From positions 90,121-154,120 of the forward strand of contig CAWJNE010000027.1 of assembly GCA_963844175.1 (NCBI GenBank): a stretch of DNA of 64,000 bases, written 5' to 3'. Position numbers and translations under genes: made by a program. The notes beneath the pieces are model-generated. The model had not been told where the DNA came from and made no database searches. It worked only from the letters and a program-made list of their open reading frames with translations. Source of the DNA: JALZMG01 sp963844175. GTDB taxonomy: Bacteria > Actinomycetota > Acidimicrobiia > Acidimicrobiales > Ilumatobacteraceae. Below are positions 32,864-42,501 of the stretch, piece after piece. Position 1 is the stretch's first letter. Every line of letters begins with the position of its first letter.

Positions 32864-35398
32864 TCAGCCGAGCTCGACCGTCACCTCGACCGCGCCGTCG
32901 CGTGGCTCGAGGACGAGCTCGCCGACGGTCAGCGTGTCGATGAGGTCGGGCTGCGCGGCGACGAGCAGCGCGGCCTCCGGGGCGCGGACGGTGAGCCGGG
33001 ACACCGGAGCCCGCTGACTCGACTTGGCCTCGGTCTTCGCCCGCCGGACGGCGACCAGGACCTCACTGATGGCGGCGAGGTCCGGCAACGGACCGGTGTC
33101 GTCGAGCTCGAGCCTGGTCGGCCACGACGCGACGTGGACGCTGCCGTCATGCCACCAGCTCCACGCCTCCTCGGTGGCGAAGGGCAGCGCTGGGGCGAAC
33201 AGGCGGAGCTGGACGTCGAGGGCGTGGCGCAGCGCCCACCGCGCCGATGCCGCTGCATCGTCGCCTCGTCCGCCATAGGCGCGTCCCTTGACGAGCTCGA
33301 CGTAATCGTCGCAGAACCACCAGAAGAACTCCTCGACCCGCTCCAGCGCCCGGGCGTAGTCGAAGCCGTCGAAGGCGGTGGTTGCATCAGCAACGACGGC
33401 GTCGAGTCGTTCGAGCATCGCCCGGTCGACCGGGTCGGCCGGCTGGTCGACCTCGCCCGCGGGGGCATCCATGCCGAGGACGAACTTCGTGACGTTGAGC
33501 AGCTTGGTGGCCAACCGGCGACCGACCTTCATCTGGTCCTCGCTGACCACCGTGTCGACACCCGGCCGAGCCGAGATCGCCCAGTAGCGGAAGGCGTCCG
33601 TGCCGTACGTGTCGAACAGCGACAGCGGTGTCACGACGTTGCCCTTCGACTTCGACATCTTCTTGCGATCGGGGTCGAGGATCCAGCCGTTGATGGCCGT
33701 GTTCGCCCACGGCAGCACGCCGTACTCGTAGTGCGAGCGCACGACGGTGGAGAACAGCCAGGTGCGGATGATCTCCGGGCCCTGGGGCCGGACGTCCATC
33801 GGGAACACCAGCTCGAACAGCTCCGGGTCGTCGAGCCAGCGGCCGCCGATCTGTGGCGTCAGCGACGACGTGGCCCAGGTGTCCATGATGTCGGGGTCGC
33901 CGACGAAGCCGCCGGGGGCGCCGCGCTGTTCGGGGCGGTAACCGGGCGGCACGTCCACGGATGGGTCGATCGGAAGCGCGTCGTCGCTCGGTGCGATCGG
34001 ACGGTCGCGGTCGGCCACGCCGTCGTCGCCGACGGGGTACCACAGGGGGATCGGGACGCCGAAGAACCGTTGCCGGCTGATCAGCCAGTCGCCGTTGAGC
34101 CCCTCGACCCAGTGGTCGTAGCGGTGGCGCATGTGGTCCGGGTACCAGGCCAGCTCCTTGCCGCGGGTGAGCATGGCCTCGCGGATGGTGGCGTCGCGCC
34201 CGCCATTGCGGATGTACCACTGCCGGCTGGTGACGATCTCCAGCGGTCGGCGGCCGCGCTCGTAGAACTTCACGGGGTGGGTGATCGGGCGGGGCTCCCC
34301 GCGCAGGTCGCCGGAGCTGCGCAACAGCTCGACGACGGCCGCCTGCGCCTGCTTGACCGTCTTGCCGGCCAGCGGCTCGTACGACGCGACCGCTCGGTCG
34401 CCGTCGATCCATGCCGGCGTCGCCGCCGCCAACCGCCCGTCGCGACCGATCACATTGCGCGTCGGTAGATCGAGCTCCCGCCACCACGTGACGTCCGTCG
34501 TGTCGCCGAACGTGCAGACCATCGCGATCCCGGTGCCCTTGTCCGGCTGGGCCAGCGGGTGGGCGACCACGGGGACCTCGACGTCGTACAGCGGCGTGCG
34601 TACGGTCGATCCGACCAGCGCCTGGTAGCGCTCGTCGTCGGGGTGGGCGACCATCGCCACGCAGCTCACGAGCAGCTCGGGTCGCGTCGTGTCGATCAGC
34701 ACGTCGCCGTCCGGCCCGCGGAAGGCGATGAGGTGGTAGGCGCCCGGTTGCTCGCGGTCCTCGATCTCGGCCTGGGCGACTGCGGTGCGGTCGTCGACGT
34801 CCCAGACGGTCGGCGCCTCGGCGCTGTAGGCCTCGCCGCGGGCGAGGTTGTGGAGGAAGGCGGCCTGACTGACGCGGCGGCTGGAGTCGCCGACGGTCGT
34901 GTACAGCAGCGACCAGTCGAGCGACACGCCGAGTCGCCGGAACATCGTCTCGAAGACGGTCTCGTCCGTGGCGGTCAACTCGTGGCACAGCTGCACGAAG
35001 TTCGGTCTCGACACCGGCAGCTCGTGCGTGCCCGACGGTGCGTCACCGTGGAACGGCGGGACGAAGTCGGCCTGGTACTGCTGGCTCGGGTCGCAGCGCA
35101 CGGCGTAGAAGTTCTGGACGCGGCGCTCGGTCGCCAGGCCGTTGTCGTCCCAGCCGATCGGGTAGAAGACGTGCGCGCCGCGCATCCGGTGGTACCGGGC
35201 GATGGCGTCCGTCTGGGCGTACCCGAAGAGGTTGCCGACGTGGATCGACCCGGACACCGTCGGCGGCGGCGTGTCGATGGAGAACACCATGGACCGCTCG
35301 GGTGGGCGGCGGAAGCGGTAGGTGCCGTCGGATTCCCACCGCTCGATCCAGCGCGCCTCGATCCCGTCGAGTGTGGGCTTGTCGGGAACCGTGGGCAC
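32864..35398 (-). CDS. valS: valyl-tRNA synthetase
   Basis: A class I synthetase of 844 residues, charging tRNA-Val. HIGH-type motif PTVSGSIHVGNLFGYAQTDA, KMSKS motif DPDRKKMSKSKGNVVTPLSL, and the editing domain (LIDTTRPELLVSCVAMVAH) are all present. GWDDNGLATERRVQNFYAVR marks the ValS subtype common in Actinobacteria and some archaea-like lineages. The C-terminal coiled-coil arm of long ValS proteins is short or absent. It is the only valS in the window and essential in bacteria. Confidence 0.95.
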   Translation of the reverse strand: MPTVPDKPTLDGIEARWIERWESDGTYRFRRPPERSMVFSIDTPPPTVSGSIHVGNLFGYAQTDAIARYHRMRGAHVFYPIGWDDNGLATERRVQNFYAVRCDPSQQYQADFVPPFHGDAPSGTHELPVSRPNFVQLCHELTATDETVFETMFRRLGVSLDWSLLYTTVGDSSRRVSQAAFLHNLARGEAYSAEAPTVWDVDDRTAVAQAEIEDREQPGAYHLIAFRGPDGDVLIDTTRPELLVSCVAMVAHPDDERYQALVGSTVRTPLYDVEVPVVAHPLAQPDKGTGIAMVCTFGDTTDVTWWRELDLPTRNVIGRDGRLAAATPAWIDGDRAVASYEPLAGKTVKQAQAAVVELLRSSGDLRGEPRPITHPVKFYERGRRPLEIVTSRQWYIRNGGRDATIREAMLTRGKELAWYPDHMRHRYDHWVEGLNGDWLISRQRFFGVPIPLWYPVGDDGVADRDRPIAPSDDALPIDPSVDVPPGYRPEQRGAPGGFVGDPDIMDTWATSSLTPQIGGRWLDDPELFELVFPMDVRPQGPEIIRTWLFSTVVRSHYEYGVLPWANTAINGWILDPDRKKMSKSKGNVVTPLSLFDTYGTDAFRYWAISARPGVDTVVSEDQMKVGRRLATKLLNVTKFVLGMDAPAGEVDQPADPVDRAMLERLDAVVADATTAFDGFDYARALERVEEFFWWFCDDYVELVKGRAYGGRGDDAAASARWALRHALDVQLRLFAPALPFATEEAWSWWHDGSVHVASWPTRLELDDTGPLPDLAAISEVLVAVRRAKTEAKSSQRAPVSRLTVRAPEAALLVAAQPDLIDTLTVGELVLEPRDGAVEVTVELG

Positions 35399-35417
35399 CC
35401 GGGAAGGATACGGGTGG

Positions 35418-36710
35418 TCAGGCGGCCCGATCGGGCTCGGCGCGGGTGCGCGGTCGGCGCGTGCGCAGGGCGTCGTAGATGGGATCGTCCCCGAGGATGG
35501 TCGGCACCACGTACGCCGTCGCGCAGGCGACCAACGTCGGCAGCAGCAGGCTGAACGCCCCCGTCATCTCGAGGATCAGCACGACAGCGGTCAGCGGCGC
35601 CCGCACCGAGCCGACGAGGACCGCAGCCATGCCGGCGACGGTCAGCGCAGCCGCATCAGGGACGGCGCCGGGAGCGATCTCGTGGGCGGCGTCGCCCCCG
35701 AGGCGCCCGAGCTCGGCGCCGATGACGAGCAGCGGGGCGAACAGGCCGCCCGCCGCGCCGATGCCGTACGAGGCGATCGTCAGCGCGAACCGAGCGGCGA
35801 CGATCGCCACCATGGCGGCTACGGCCGGATTGCCGGTCAAGGCGTCCTGGGCCAGCGGGTAGCCGCTGCCGACCACGTTGGGGAAGCGCAAGGCCACGAG
35901 GCCGACGGCGGCGCCGACCAGCGCGGCGACGGTGACGGGGGAGAGCCGCCGGATCCGCTCGAGCGCGTCGATCGATCGCAGCAGGCCACGGTTGAAGGCG
36001 ACGCCGACGAGACCGGCGACCACTCCGACGAGGGCGAACGCGACGAGGCTCCACGACGGCTGGGGATCGAACGCCGGGACGGGCAGGTCGAGGTCGGAGC
36101 CGAGCCACGCCCGCAGCACGGCGATCGACGTCGCCGAAGCGACGAGGGCGGCGGCGAGCAGCCGGGTCGAGAACCGGTGCAGCAGCTCCTCGACGACGAA
36201 CAGGACTCCCGCCAGCGGCGCGTTGAACGCGGCGGCCAGCCCGGCGGCTGCACCGGCGGTCATCAACAGCTCACGCTCGGGCATCCGGCGGCCGAGTCCG
36301 CCCGCCACCTGCCCGACCACGCCGCCCATCTGCACCGTCGGTCCCTCCCGTCCGAGGGCCAGCCCGCCGCCGATCGACAACGTGCCCGACACGAACTTGA
36401 TCGGCAGCGCCATCGGCCGAGGAGCCGCAGACTCGTGCAAGAGGACGCGCTCGACGTCGGGGATCCCGCTGCCGGCGGCACGCGGGGCGAACCGGCGGAC
36501 CAGCCACACCGACGTGGCGACGGCGACGGCGATCACGACGACGACGACCAGCGCACCGGGCGCGCCGAGCCCGTCGGCCCAACCGAGGAGATCGTCGCGC
36601 CAACCAGACGCCGCGTTCAGCGTGTTGCGGAATGCCGACGCCAGCAGGCCGGCGAGCGCGCCGACGGCCGCCGCCGACAGCACCAGCCAACCCCACGCTC
36701 CTCGTCCCAC
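35418..36710 (-). CDS. ClC-family chloride channel/antiporter
   Basis: A 430-residue membrane protein with many helices. The three anion-path motifs are present: GSGIPDVERVLL, GREGPTVQMGGVVG (with the gating Glu), and GIGAAGGLFAPLLVIGAELG. The proton-glutamate region reads FVVEELLHRF, suggesting a Cl-/H+ antiporter rather than a channel. There is no C-terminal CBS domain. I start at GTG 36710, since longer readings translate the first 65-bp repeat. Confidence 0.92.
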   Translation of the reverse strand: MGRGAWGWLVLSAAAVGALAGLLASAFRNTLNAASGWRDDLLGWADGLGAPGALVVVVVIAVAVATSVWLVRRFAPRAAGSGIPDVERVLLHESAAPRPMALPIKFVSGTLSIGGGLALGREGPTVQMGGVVGQVAGGLGRRMPERELLMTAGAAAGLAAAFNAPLAGVLFVVEELLHRFSTRLLAAALVASATSIAVLRAWLGSDLDLPVPAFDPQPSWSLVAFALVGVVAGLVGVAFNRGLLRSIDALERIRRLSPVTVAALVGAAVGLVALRFPNVVGSGYPLAQDALTGNPAVAAMVAIVAARFALTIASYGIGAAGGLFAPLLVIGAELGRLGGDAAHEIAPGAVPDAAALTVAGMAAVLVGSVRAPLTAVVLILEMTGAFSLLLPTLVACATAYVVPTILGDDPIYDALRTRRPRTRAEPDRAA

Positions 36711-36725
36711 GCCGGGCGACCGTAC

Positions 36726-36984
36726 GTGAGCGAGCGTCCGGGGCGAACGCACACGCAGCAGCCTGAGTGAGCGAGCGAACAGTCAGCCACGTGAGCGAGC
36801 GTCCGGGGCGAACGCACACGCAGCAGCCTGAGTGAGCGAGCGAACATCAGCCACGTGAGCGAGCGTCCGGGGCGAACGCACACGCAGCAGCCTGAGTGGG
36901 CGAGCGAACAGGCAGCCACGTGAGCGAGCGTCCGGGGCGACCGCACACGCAGCAGCCTGAGTGGGCGAGCGAACAGGCAGCCAC
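36726..36984 (+). repeat. 65-bp repeat family, four tandem units
   Basis: Units lie at 36726-36790 (65), 36791-36854 (64), 36855-36919 (65) and 36920-36984 (65). Each begins GTGAGCGAGCGTCCGGGGCG and ends with GGCAGCCAC or a close variant. Units 1 and 2 have CTGAGTGAGCGAGC, units 3 and 4 CTGAGTGGGCGAGC. A fifth GTGAGC follows at 36985. They fill the gap between the divergent clc and cysS genes, together with 56 bp of unique sequence before the cysS start. No other gene is seen in 36711-37040. Confidence 0.96.
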
Positions 36985-37040
36985 GTGAGCGGCCAACTTC
37001 CGAGGGGCTGGAAGGCGGCGAGCCGTAGTGTTCGTCGCCG

Positions 37041-38405
37041 ATGCTGCGGCTGTACGACACCGCCACGCGCCAGATCCGACCGCTGGCCATGCGCCAGCCC
37101 GGCGAGGTCGGGATCTACCTGTGCGGGCCGACGGTGTACGGCCCGCCGCACATCGGCCACGGGCGAGCCACCATGGAGTACGACGTGCTCGTCCGCTACT
37201 TGCGATGGCAGGGCCTGCGCGTCCGGCTGGTCTCCAACGTCACCGACATCGACGACGCCATCATCGATCGGGCCAACCGCGAGGACCGGCCGTGGCAGGA
37301 GATCACGGAGCGTTGCGAGCGGGTCTGGTTCCAGGCGATGGACGGGATCAACGTCGCCCGGCCCGATGCCACGCCGCACGCCACGGCCTACGTCGACGAC
37401 ATGGTGGCGATGATCGGGCAACTGGTCGCCGCCGACAAGGCCTACGAGACGGCCGACGGCGTGTACCTGGCCGTCGACGCGGTGCCCGACTACGGCTTGC
37501 TGGCCCACCAGGACCTCGACGACCTGGTCGCCGGCGGCGGCGACCGTGCCGTCGTCGGCGCCGAGCACAAGCGGCACCCCGCCGACTTCGTGCTCTGGAA
37601 GCTGGCCAAGCCGGGCGAGCCGTCGTGGCCGTCGCCGTGGGGTGACGGCCGCCCCGGTTGGCACAGCGAGTGCGTGGTGATGAGCCTGGACCTGCTTGGT
37701 GAGGGCTTTGACCTGCACTGCGGCGGGATGGACCTCCGCTTCCCGCACCACGAGAACGAGCGGGCGCAGGCCGTCGCCCTCGGCAAGCGGTTCGCCAACC
37801 ACTGGATGCACCACGGCTTCATCGTCGATGCCGAGGGCGAGAAGATGTCCAAGAGCCTCGGCAACGTGCACAACCTGCTCGATCTCCTCGAGCAGTTCGA
37901 CAGCCGCGCCTACCGCCTCCTGCTCCTGCAGAGCCATTACCGCAGCCCGATCACGATCACTGGTGACAACCTGCGGGCGGCCGAGCAGGCGCTCGCCGGC
38001 CTCGACGCCTTCGCCGCCCGCAGCGCCTCGGTCGGCCCGACCGGGCGTGACGACACCGACCCGGTCTTGATCGAGGCGTTCGCCACGGCGATGGACGACG
38101 ACCTCGACACGCCAACGGCGATGGCGCTCGTGTTCGACACCGTCCGGCGGGCCAACGGCGCGCTCGACCGGGCCGACCCCGCGGCACGTGCGCTGGTGGC
38201 GACGGTGCGGGAGGTGGTGGCGACGCTGGGGTTGGAGCTGCGGTCGGGCGGGTCCGTGCCCGACGACGTGTCGGCCCGCGCCGGCGAGCTGGACGCCGCC
38301 CGGGCGGCGGGCGACTACGCCGCCGCGGATCGCATCCGCGACCAGCTCAACGAGGACGGTTGGATCGTCGAGACGAGCATCACCGGTACGACCGTTCGGC
38401 GGTGA
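37041..38405 (+). CDS. cysS: cysteinyl-tRNA synthetase (class I CysS fold)
   Basis: 454 residues: IYLCGPTVYGPPHIGHGRAT (HIGH region with a Zn-binding Cys), GRPGWHSECVVMSLDLLG, FPHHENERAQAVALGKRFAN (Zn ligands) and AEGEKMSKSLGNVHNLLDLL. Actinobacteria also use a CysS paralogue, MshC, for mycothiol ligase. The helical C-terminal domain (AAGDYAAADRIRDQLNEDGW) is typical of true CysS, so I favour the synthetase. ATG 37041 starts 56 bp after the tandem repeats. Confidence 0.93.
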   Translation: MLRLYDTATRQIRPLAMRQPGEVGIYLCGPTVYGPPHIGHGRATMEYDVLVRYLRWQGLRVRLVSNVTDIDDAIIDRANREDRPWQEITERCERVWFQAMDGINVARPDATPHATAYVDDMVAMIGQLVAADKAYETADGVYLAVDAVPDYGLLAHQDLDDLVAGGGDRAVVGAEHKRHPADFVLWKLAKPGEPSWPSPWGDGRPGWHSECVVMSLDLLGEGFDLHCGGMDLRFPHHENERAQAVALGKRFANHWMHHGFIVDAEGEKMSKSLGNVHNLLDLLEQFDSRAYRLLLLQSHYRSPITITGDNLRAAEQALAGLDAFAARSASVGPTGRDDTDPVLIEAFATAMDDDLDTPTAMALVFDTVRRANGALDRADPAARALVATVREVVATLGLELRSGGSVPDDVSARAGELDAARAAGDYAAADRIRDQLNEDGWIVETSITGTTVRR

Positions 38406-38486
38406 CACGATCGCGATCGTCAATCGATCGCACGCCGATCGTCATCAGTTCGAAACATGCCAGCGGGTCCTTACGCTTCCTCCTCC

Positions 38487-40589
38487 ATGCCGGACGGAGC
38501 TGTCGCCTCGTCCGCGGTCACCCGCCAGCTGGCGTGGCCGCAGTGGGGTGAGCGGCAGTTCGACCCGGACGCTCCGCGCCGCTCGTCTCGGCGGATGGGC
38601 TACCAGCCGGGCCTCGACGGCCTGCGCGCCATCTGGCTGTTCGTCGTCATGGCGTACCACGCCGGCTTCTCGTGGATGCACGGCGGCTACGTCAGTCTCG
38701 AGGTGTTCTTCGTTCTCTCCGGGTTCCTGATCACCACCCTGCTGCTCGAGGAGCGAGCGCGCAGCGGCCACGTCGAGCTCGGCCAGTTCTGGTTGCGCCG
38801 CGCCCGCCGTCTGCTGCCGGCGCTGATCGTGATGCTCGTCGTCGTCTCGATCATCTCGGTCATCGGTGGCGACGGCACGCAGTTGACGCAGCTGCGTACC
38901 GACCTGCCGTGGGCCACCTTCTACGCCGGCAACTGGGGCCAGATCTTCGGCGATGTGCCCTACTACGCCGACACGGCGCCGCTGCTGCGACACCTGTGGA
39001 GCCTCGGGATCGAGGAGCAGTTCTACCTGCTGTGGCCGCTCGCGTTCCTGCTGCTGATGCGGCGCCGGATCACCCCCGTCGGCTGTGCCCGCCTGCTCGC
39101 CGGGCTGGCGGTGACCGTCATGGCCGTGACCTTCCTGATCCAGGTGACGGGCCCCGGCCCCCTGTTCGGCGACGTCGAGCGGACCAACTTCCTCTACCTG
39201 TCGACTGTCACGCGATCGAGCGGGCTGCTGCTCGGCGTCGCTGCGGCGTTCGTGTGGCGGCCGTGGCGTTCGGCACGCCGTACCTGGCGCCCGCAGGTCG
39301 GCACGGCCCTCGACCTGACCGGGCTGCTGGCGCTCATCGGCCTGGCCTGGCTCGCCGCCGTGACGACCCTGACCGACGGGTACGTCTACCAGTGGGCGTT
39401 GGCGGTCATCTCGATCCTGTCGCTCGTCGCCGTGCTGACGGCCGTCCACCCTGCGGCACGGCGGATGCGGCGCGTGCTCGGGTGGAGGCCGTTCGTGCTC
39501 GTCGGCCAACGCAGCTACGGCCTCTACCTGTGGCACTGGCCGATCTTCATCTTCATGGGGGCCATCGACGGGTCGGTCGTCAAGCTGTTGCCGGCGCTGC
39601 TCGTCACCGCCGTCGTCGCCGAGATCTCGTACCGCTTCATCGAGCGCCCGGTCCGCGAGGGCGGCCTCGAGCGCTGGTGGCGCCGGGTCGGGCCGACCAG
39701 GGGTCGGCGCCTGCTGCTGGCGCCGGTCGCCGGGGTGGCGGTGTTCGTCGCCGTGCTCGTGTCGGTCGACGCCGACGATCCGGCCGTCGGTGGTGACGCG
39801 ACGTTCGAGCTGCCGACCGAGGCGACCGTTCCACCGCCGGCCGCCGCCCAGCCGGCTGCCGGATCGGCGGTCGTCGAGACGGTCGCGCCGACCCTGACCG
39901 CGGCACCCGCGGCACTGCCGATCGGGCTGACGATCGTCGGCGACTCGGTGGGCGACGCCCTGGCCAGCAACCTGCCCGACGGCCTCGACGGCACCTTCGA
40001 CGTGACCAACGGCGGCATCCTCGGCTGCAGCGTGTACGACAGCGGCAGCCCCCTCACGGCGCACCCCACGTTCACACTGTCCTTCGACTTCTGCGAGGGC
40101 TGGCAGGACGAGTGGGCCGAGTCGGTGCGTGACTCGGGCGACTACCTGGCGCTCGTCGTCGTTGGCGGGTGGGACGTCTTCGACCACCGCACGGCCGACG
40201 GCACGGTGCTGCGCTTCGCCAGCCCCGAGTGGGAGGCACACTTCACGTCACGGGTGCAGGAGGGCATCGAGTCGCTGCAGGGAGCCGGGGCGACGAAGAT
40301 CGGCTTGCTCGAGGTGGCGTGCATGCGCCCGCAGGACGTGCCGCAGGCCGGCGTGCCGCCGCTGCCGGAGCGGGCCGACGACGCCCGAGTGGAGCACCTC
40401 AACTCCGTGCTCGCCGGGGTCGCCGCGACGAATCCCGGCTGGGTGACCTTTGTCGAGGGACCGGACGAGTGGTGCGCCGATTCGGCCATCGCCACCGATC
40501 TGGCCATGCGTTGGGACGGGGTCCACCCGCACCGCCCCGGAGCGAAGCTGATCTACGAGACGATCGCGCCGCAGCTCCTGGCGCTGTAG
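38487..40589 (+). CDS. OafA-type acyltransferase with C-terminal SGNH domain
   Basis: 700 residues. The acyltransferase-3 membrane domain comes first (PGLDGLRAIWLFVVMAYHAG, FFVLSGFLITTLLLEE, HLWSLGIEEQFYLLWPLAF, YGLYLWHWPIF), with about ten helices to residue 410. A Pro/Ala/Thr linker is followed by an extracellular SGNH esterase-like domain (nucleophile in TIVGDSVGDAL, catalytic Asp/His in WDGVHPHRPGA). Such fusions O-acylate cell-surface sugars or peptidoglycan, with the SGNH domain completing transfer outside. An in-frame ATG at 38457 is an alternative start. Confidence 0.9.
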   Translation: MPDGAVASSAVTRQLAWPQWGERQFDPDAPRRSSRRMGYQPGLDGLRAIWLFVVMAYHAGFSWMHGGYVSLEVFFVLSGFLITTLLLEERARSGHVELGQFWLRRARRLLPALIVMLVVVSIISVIGGDGTQLTQLRTDLPWATFYAGNWGQIFGDVPYYADTAPLLRHLWSLGIEEQFYLLWPLAFLLLMRRRITPVGCARLLAGLAVTVMAVTFLIQVTGPGPLFGDVERTNFLYLSTVTRSSGLLLGVAAAFVWRPWRSARRTWRPQVGTALDLTGLLALIGLAWLAAVTTLTDGYVYQWALAVISILSLVAVLTAVHPAARRMRRVLGWRPFVLVGQRSYGLYLWHWPIFIFMGAIDGSVVKLLPALLVTAVVAEISYRFIERPVREGGLERWWRRVGPTRGRRLLLAPVAGVAVFVAVLVSVDADDPAVGGDATFELPTEATVPPPAAAQPAAGSAVVETVAPTLTAAPAALPIGLTIVGDSVGDALASNLPDGLDGTFDVTNGGILGCSVYDSGSPLTAHPTFTLSFDFCEGWQDEWAESVRDSGDYLALVVVGGWDVFDHRTADGTVLRFASPEWEAHFTSRVQEGIESLQGAGATKIGLLEVACMRPQDVPQAGVPPLPERADDARVEHLNSVLAGVAATNPGWVTFVEGPDEWCADSAIATDLAMRWDGVHPHRPGAKLIYETIAPQLLAL

Positions 40590-40639
40590 CGGTCAGCGCG
40601 CCGTTTCTCGATCCCCCTGTCCGGGGTAGCGGAAGGGGC

Positions 40640-41209
40640 ATGCCCAAGAAGCCAGCCACCGCCCGTTTCACCGTGCCCACCATGTCCGCCGCTGCGGGCA
40701 CGAAGGTCGCCGGCATCCTGCAGGATCGACTGAACGCGCTCAACGACCTCGCGCTGACCCTCAAGCACGTCCACTGGAATGTGGTTGGGCCGCACTTCAT
40801 CGCCGTCCACGAGATGCTCGACCCGCAGGTCGACGCCGTCCGTGCGATGGTCGATGTGACAGCGGAACGCATCGCCACCCTCGGCGTGTCGCCCGTCGGC
40901 ACGCCCGGCGCCCTCGTCGCCTCCCGCAGCTGGGAGGACTACTCGCTCGGACGGGACGGGGCGATCGCTCACCTCGGTGCGCTCGAGGTGGTCTACCGCG
41001 GCGTGATCGAGGACCATCGCAAGGCAATCGACGCCACCGACGACCCCGACCCGGTGACGCAGGACATGCTCATCGCCCAGGCCGCGCAGTTGGAGCTCTT
41101 CCACTGGTTCGTCCGAGCCCACCTCGAGAGCTCGGGTGGTGAGCTGTCGACGGACGGCGCCACCAGCGAGGCCGACGCGGCGCGCCAGGCGAGCGCCGCC
41201 GCCGACTGA
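40640..41209 (+). CDS. dps: Dps-family ferritin-like DNA-protection protein
   Basis: A 189-residue iron-storing dodecamer subunit that oxidises Fe(II) with peroxide and can protect DNA. The intersubunit ferroxidase residues are visible: LKHVHWNVVGPHFIAVHEML (His), and the following DAVRAMVDVTAERIATLGVS (Asp/Glu). The C-terminal tail (SEADAARQASAAAD) is acidic and alanine-rich rather than the Lys-rich DNA-binding type, while the N-terminus MPKKPATARF is mildly basic. A ribosome site (GGAAGGGG) precedes ATG 40640. No oxidative-stress operator was found. Confidence 0.93.
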   Translation: MPKKPATARFTVPTMSAAAGTKVAGILQDRLNALNDLALTLKHVHWNVVGPHFIAVHEMLDPQVDAVRAMVDVTAERIATLGVSPVGTPGALVASRSWEDYSLGRDGAIAHLGALEVVYRGVIEDHRKAIDATDDPDPVTQDMLIAQAAQLELFHWFVRAHLESSGGELSTDGATSEADAARQASAAAD

Positions 41210-41239
41210 TCCTCCGCGCCTGGATCGGCGTCCCTCTAA

Positions 41240-41278
41240 GTTACCCACGGGTAGACAGCGTTGTTACCGTGTGGTAAC
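41240..41278 (+). promoter_or_regulatory. two TetR-like operators before the acyl-CoA dehydrogenase
   Basis: GTTACCGTGTGGTAAC at 41263-41278 is a perfect 6-4-6 palindrome, and GTTACCCACGGGTAGA at 41240-41255 is an imperfect copy. The outer half sites also make a 10-bp inverted repeat (CTAAGTTACC and GGTAACTTAG). The site ends 9 bp before ATG, fitting repression by a TetR-family lipid sensor (inference). Confidence 0.75.
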
Positions 41279-41286
41279 TTAGGGGC

Positions 41287-42501
41287 ATGACGACCTTCTC
41301 ACTGGCGCTCGACGAGGACCAGCTGCAGATCCAGAAGTGGGTGCACGACTTCGCCGAGAGCGTTGTGCGCCCGGCCGCTCACGAGTGGGACGAGCGCGAG
41401 GAGTTCCCCTGGCCCGTCGTCCAGGAGGCAGCGCAGATCGGTCTGTACAGCGTCGACTTCCTGATGAACGCGATGGGCGACAACACGGGGCTCACCTTGC
41501 CCGTCGCCGTCGAGGAGCTGTTCTGGGGTGACGCCGGCATCGGCATGGCGATCATGGGCTCGGGACTGGCGGCCGCCGGGATCGCCGGCAACGGGACGCC
41601 CGAGCAGGTCATGGAGTGGGTGCCCCAGTGCTACGGCACGCCCGACAAGGTGCAGCTCGGCGCGTTCTGCGTCAGCGAGCCGGATGCCGGGTCGGACGTA
41701 TCCAGCCTGCGCACGCGCGCCGTCTACGACGAGGCCACCGATGAGTGGGTGCTCAACGGCACCAAGGCGTGGATCACCAACGGTGGCATCGCCGACGTCC
41801 ACGTCGTCGTGGCCGCCGTCGACCCCGAGCTCAAGGGCCGGGGGCAGGCGTCGTTCGTCGTCCCGCCGGGCACGCCGGGCCTCACCCAGGGCCAGAAGTA
41901 CCTGAAGCACGGCATCCGCGCCTCGCACACTGCCGAGGTCGTGCTCGACGACGTGCGGGTACCGGGGAGCTGCCTCCTCGGCGGACGCGAGAAGTTGGAG
42001 GCCAAGCTGGCCCGCGCCCGCGAGCGGGGGCACTCGGGCGAGAAGCAGCCGGCGATGTCGACGTTCGAGGCGACGCGCCCGACGGTCGGCGCCCAGGCGC
42101 TGGGCATCGCCCGGGCGGCGTACGAGTACGCCCTCGAGTACGCCAAGGAGCGCAAGGCGTTCGGTCGGCCGATCATCATGAACCAGGCCATCGCCTTCAA
42201 GCTGGCCAACATGATCACTGAGATCGATGCGTCACGGCTGCTGATCTGGCGAGCGGCGTGGCTGGCCCGCAACGGGGGCTACGTCAACGCCGAGGGCTCG
42301 ATGAGCAAGTACAAGGCCAGTGAGGTCGCCGTGTGGGTGACCGAGGACGCCATCCAGATCCTCGGCGGCTACGGCTACACGCGTGAGTACCCCGTCGAGC
42401 GCTGGCACCGCGACGCCAAGATCCACACGATCTTCGAAGGCACGAGCGAGATCCAGCAGCTGGTCATCAGCCGGGCGATATCCGGCCTGCGTATCGAGTA
42501 G
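41287..42501 (+). CDS. acyl-CoA dehydrogenase
   Basis: A 404-residue FAD enzyme making the 2,3-double bond of acyl-CoA. FAD/substrate motifs include AFCVSEPDAGSDVSSLRTRA and WVLNGTKAWITNGG. The C-terminal domain has AYEYALEYAKERKAFGRPI and ILGGYGYTREYPVERWHRDA, followed by FEGTSEIQQLVISRAI, where the Glu of FEGTSE is the position of the catalytic base in short/medium-chain members. It is preceded by two TetR-like operators. The final codons belong to an 82-bp sequence present twice more downstream. Confidence 0.95.
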   Translation: MTTFSLALDEDQLQIQKWVHDFAESVVRPAAHEWDEREEFPWPVVQEAAQIGLYSVDFLMNAMGDNTGLTLPVAVEELFWGDAGIGMAIMGSGLAAAGIAGNGTPEQVMEWVPQCYGTPDKVQLGAFCVSEPDAGSDVSSLRTRAVYDEATDEWVLNGTKAWITNGGIADVHVVVAAVDPELKGRGQASFVVPPGTPGLTQGQKYLKHGIRASHTAEVVLDDVRVPGSCLLGGREKLEAKLARARERGHSGEKQPAMSTFEATRPTVGAQALGIARAAYEYALEYAKERKAFGRPIIMNQAIAFKLANMITEIDASRLLIWRAAWLARNGGYVNAEGSMSKYKASEVAVWVTEDAIQILGGYGYTREYPVERWHRDAKIHTIFEGTSEIQQLVISRAISGLRIE

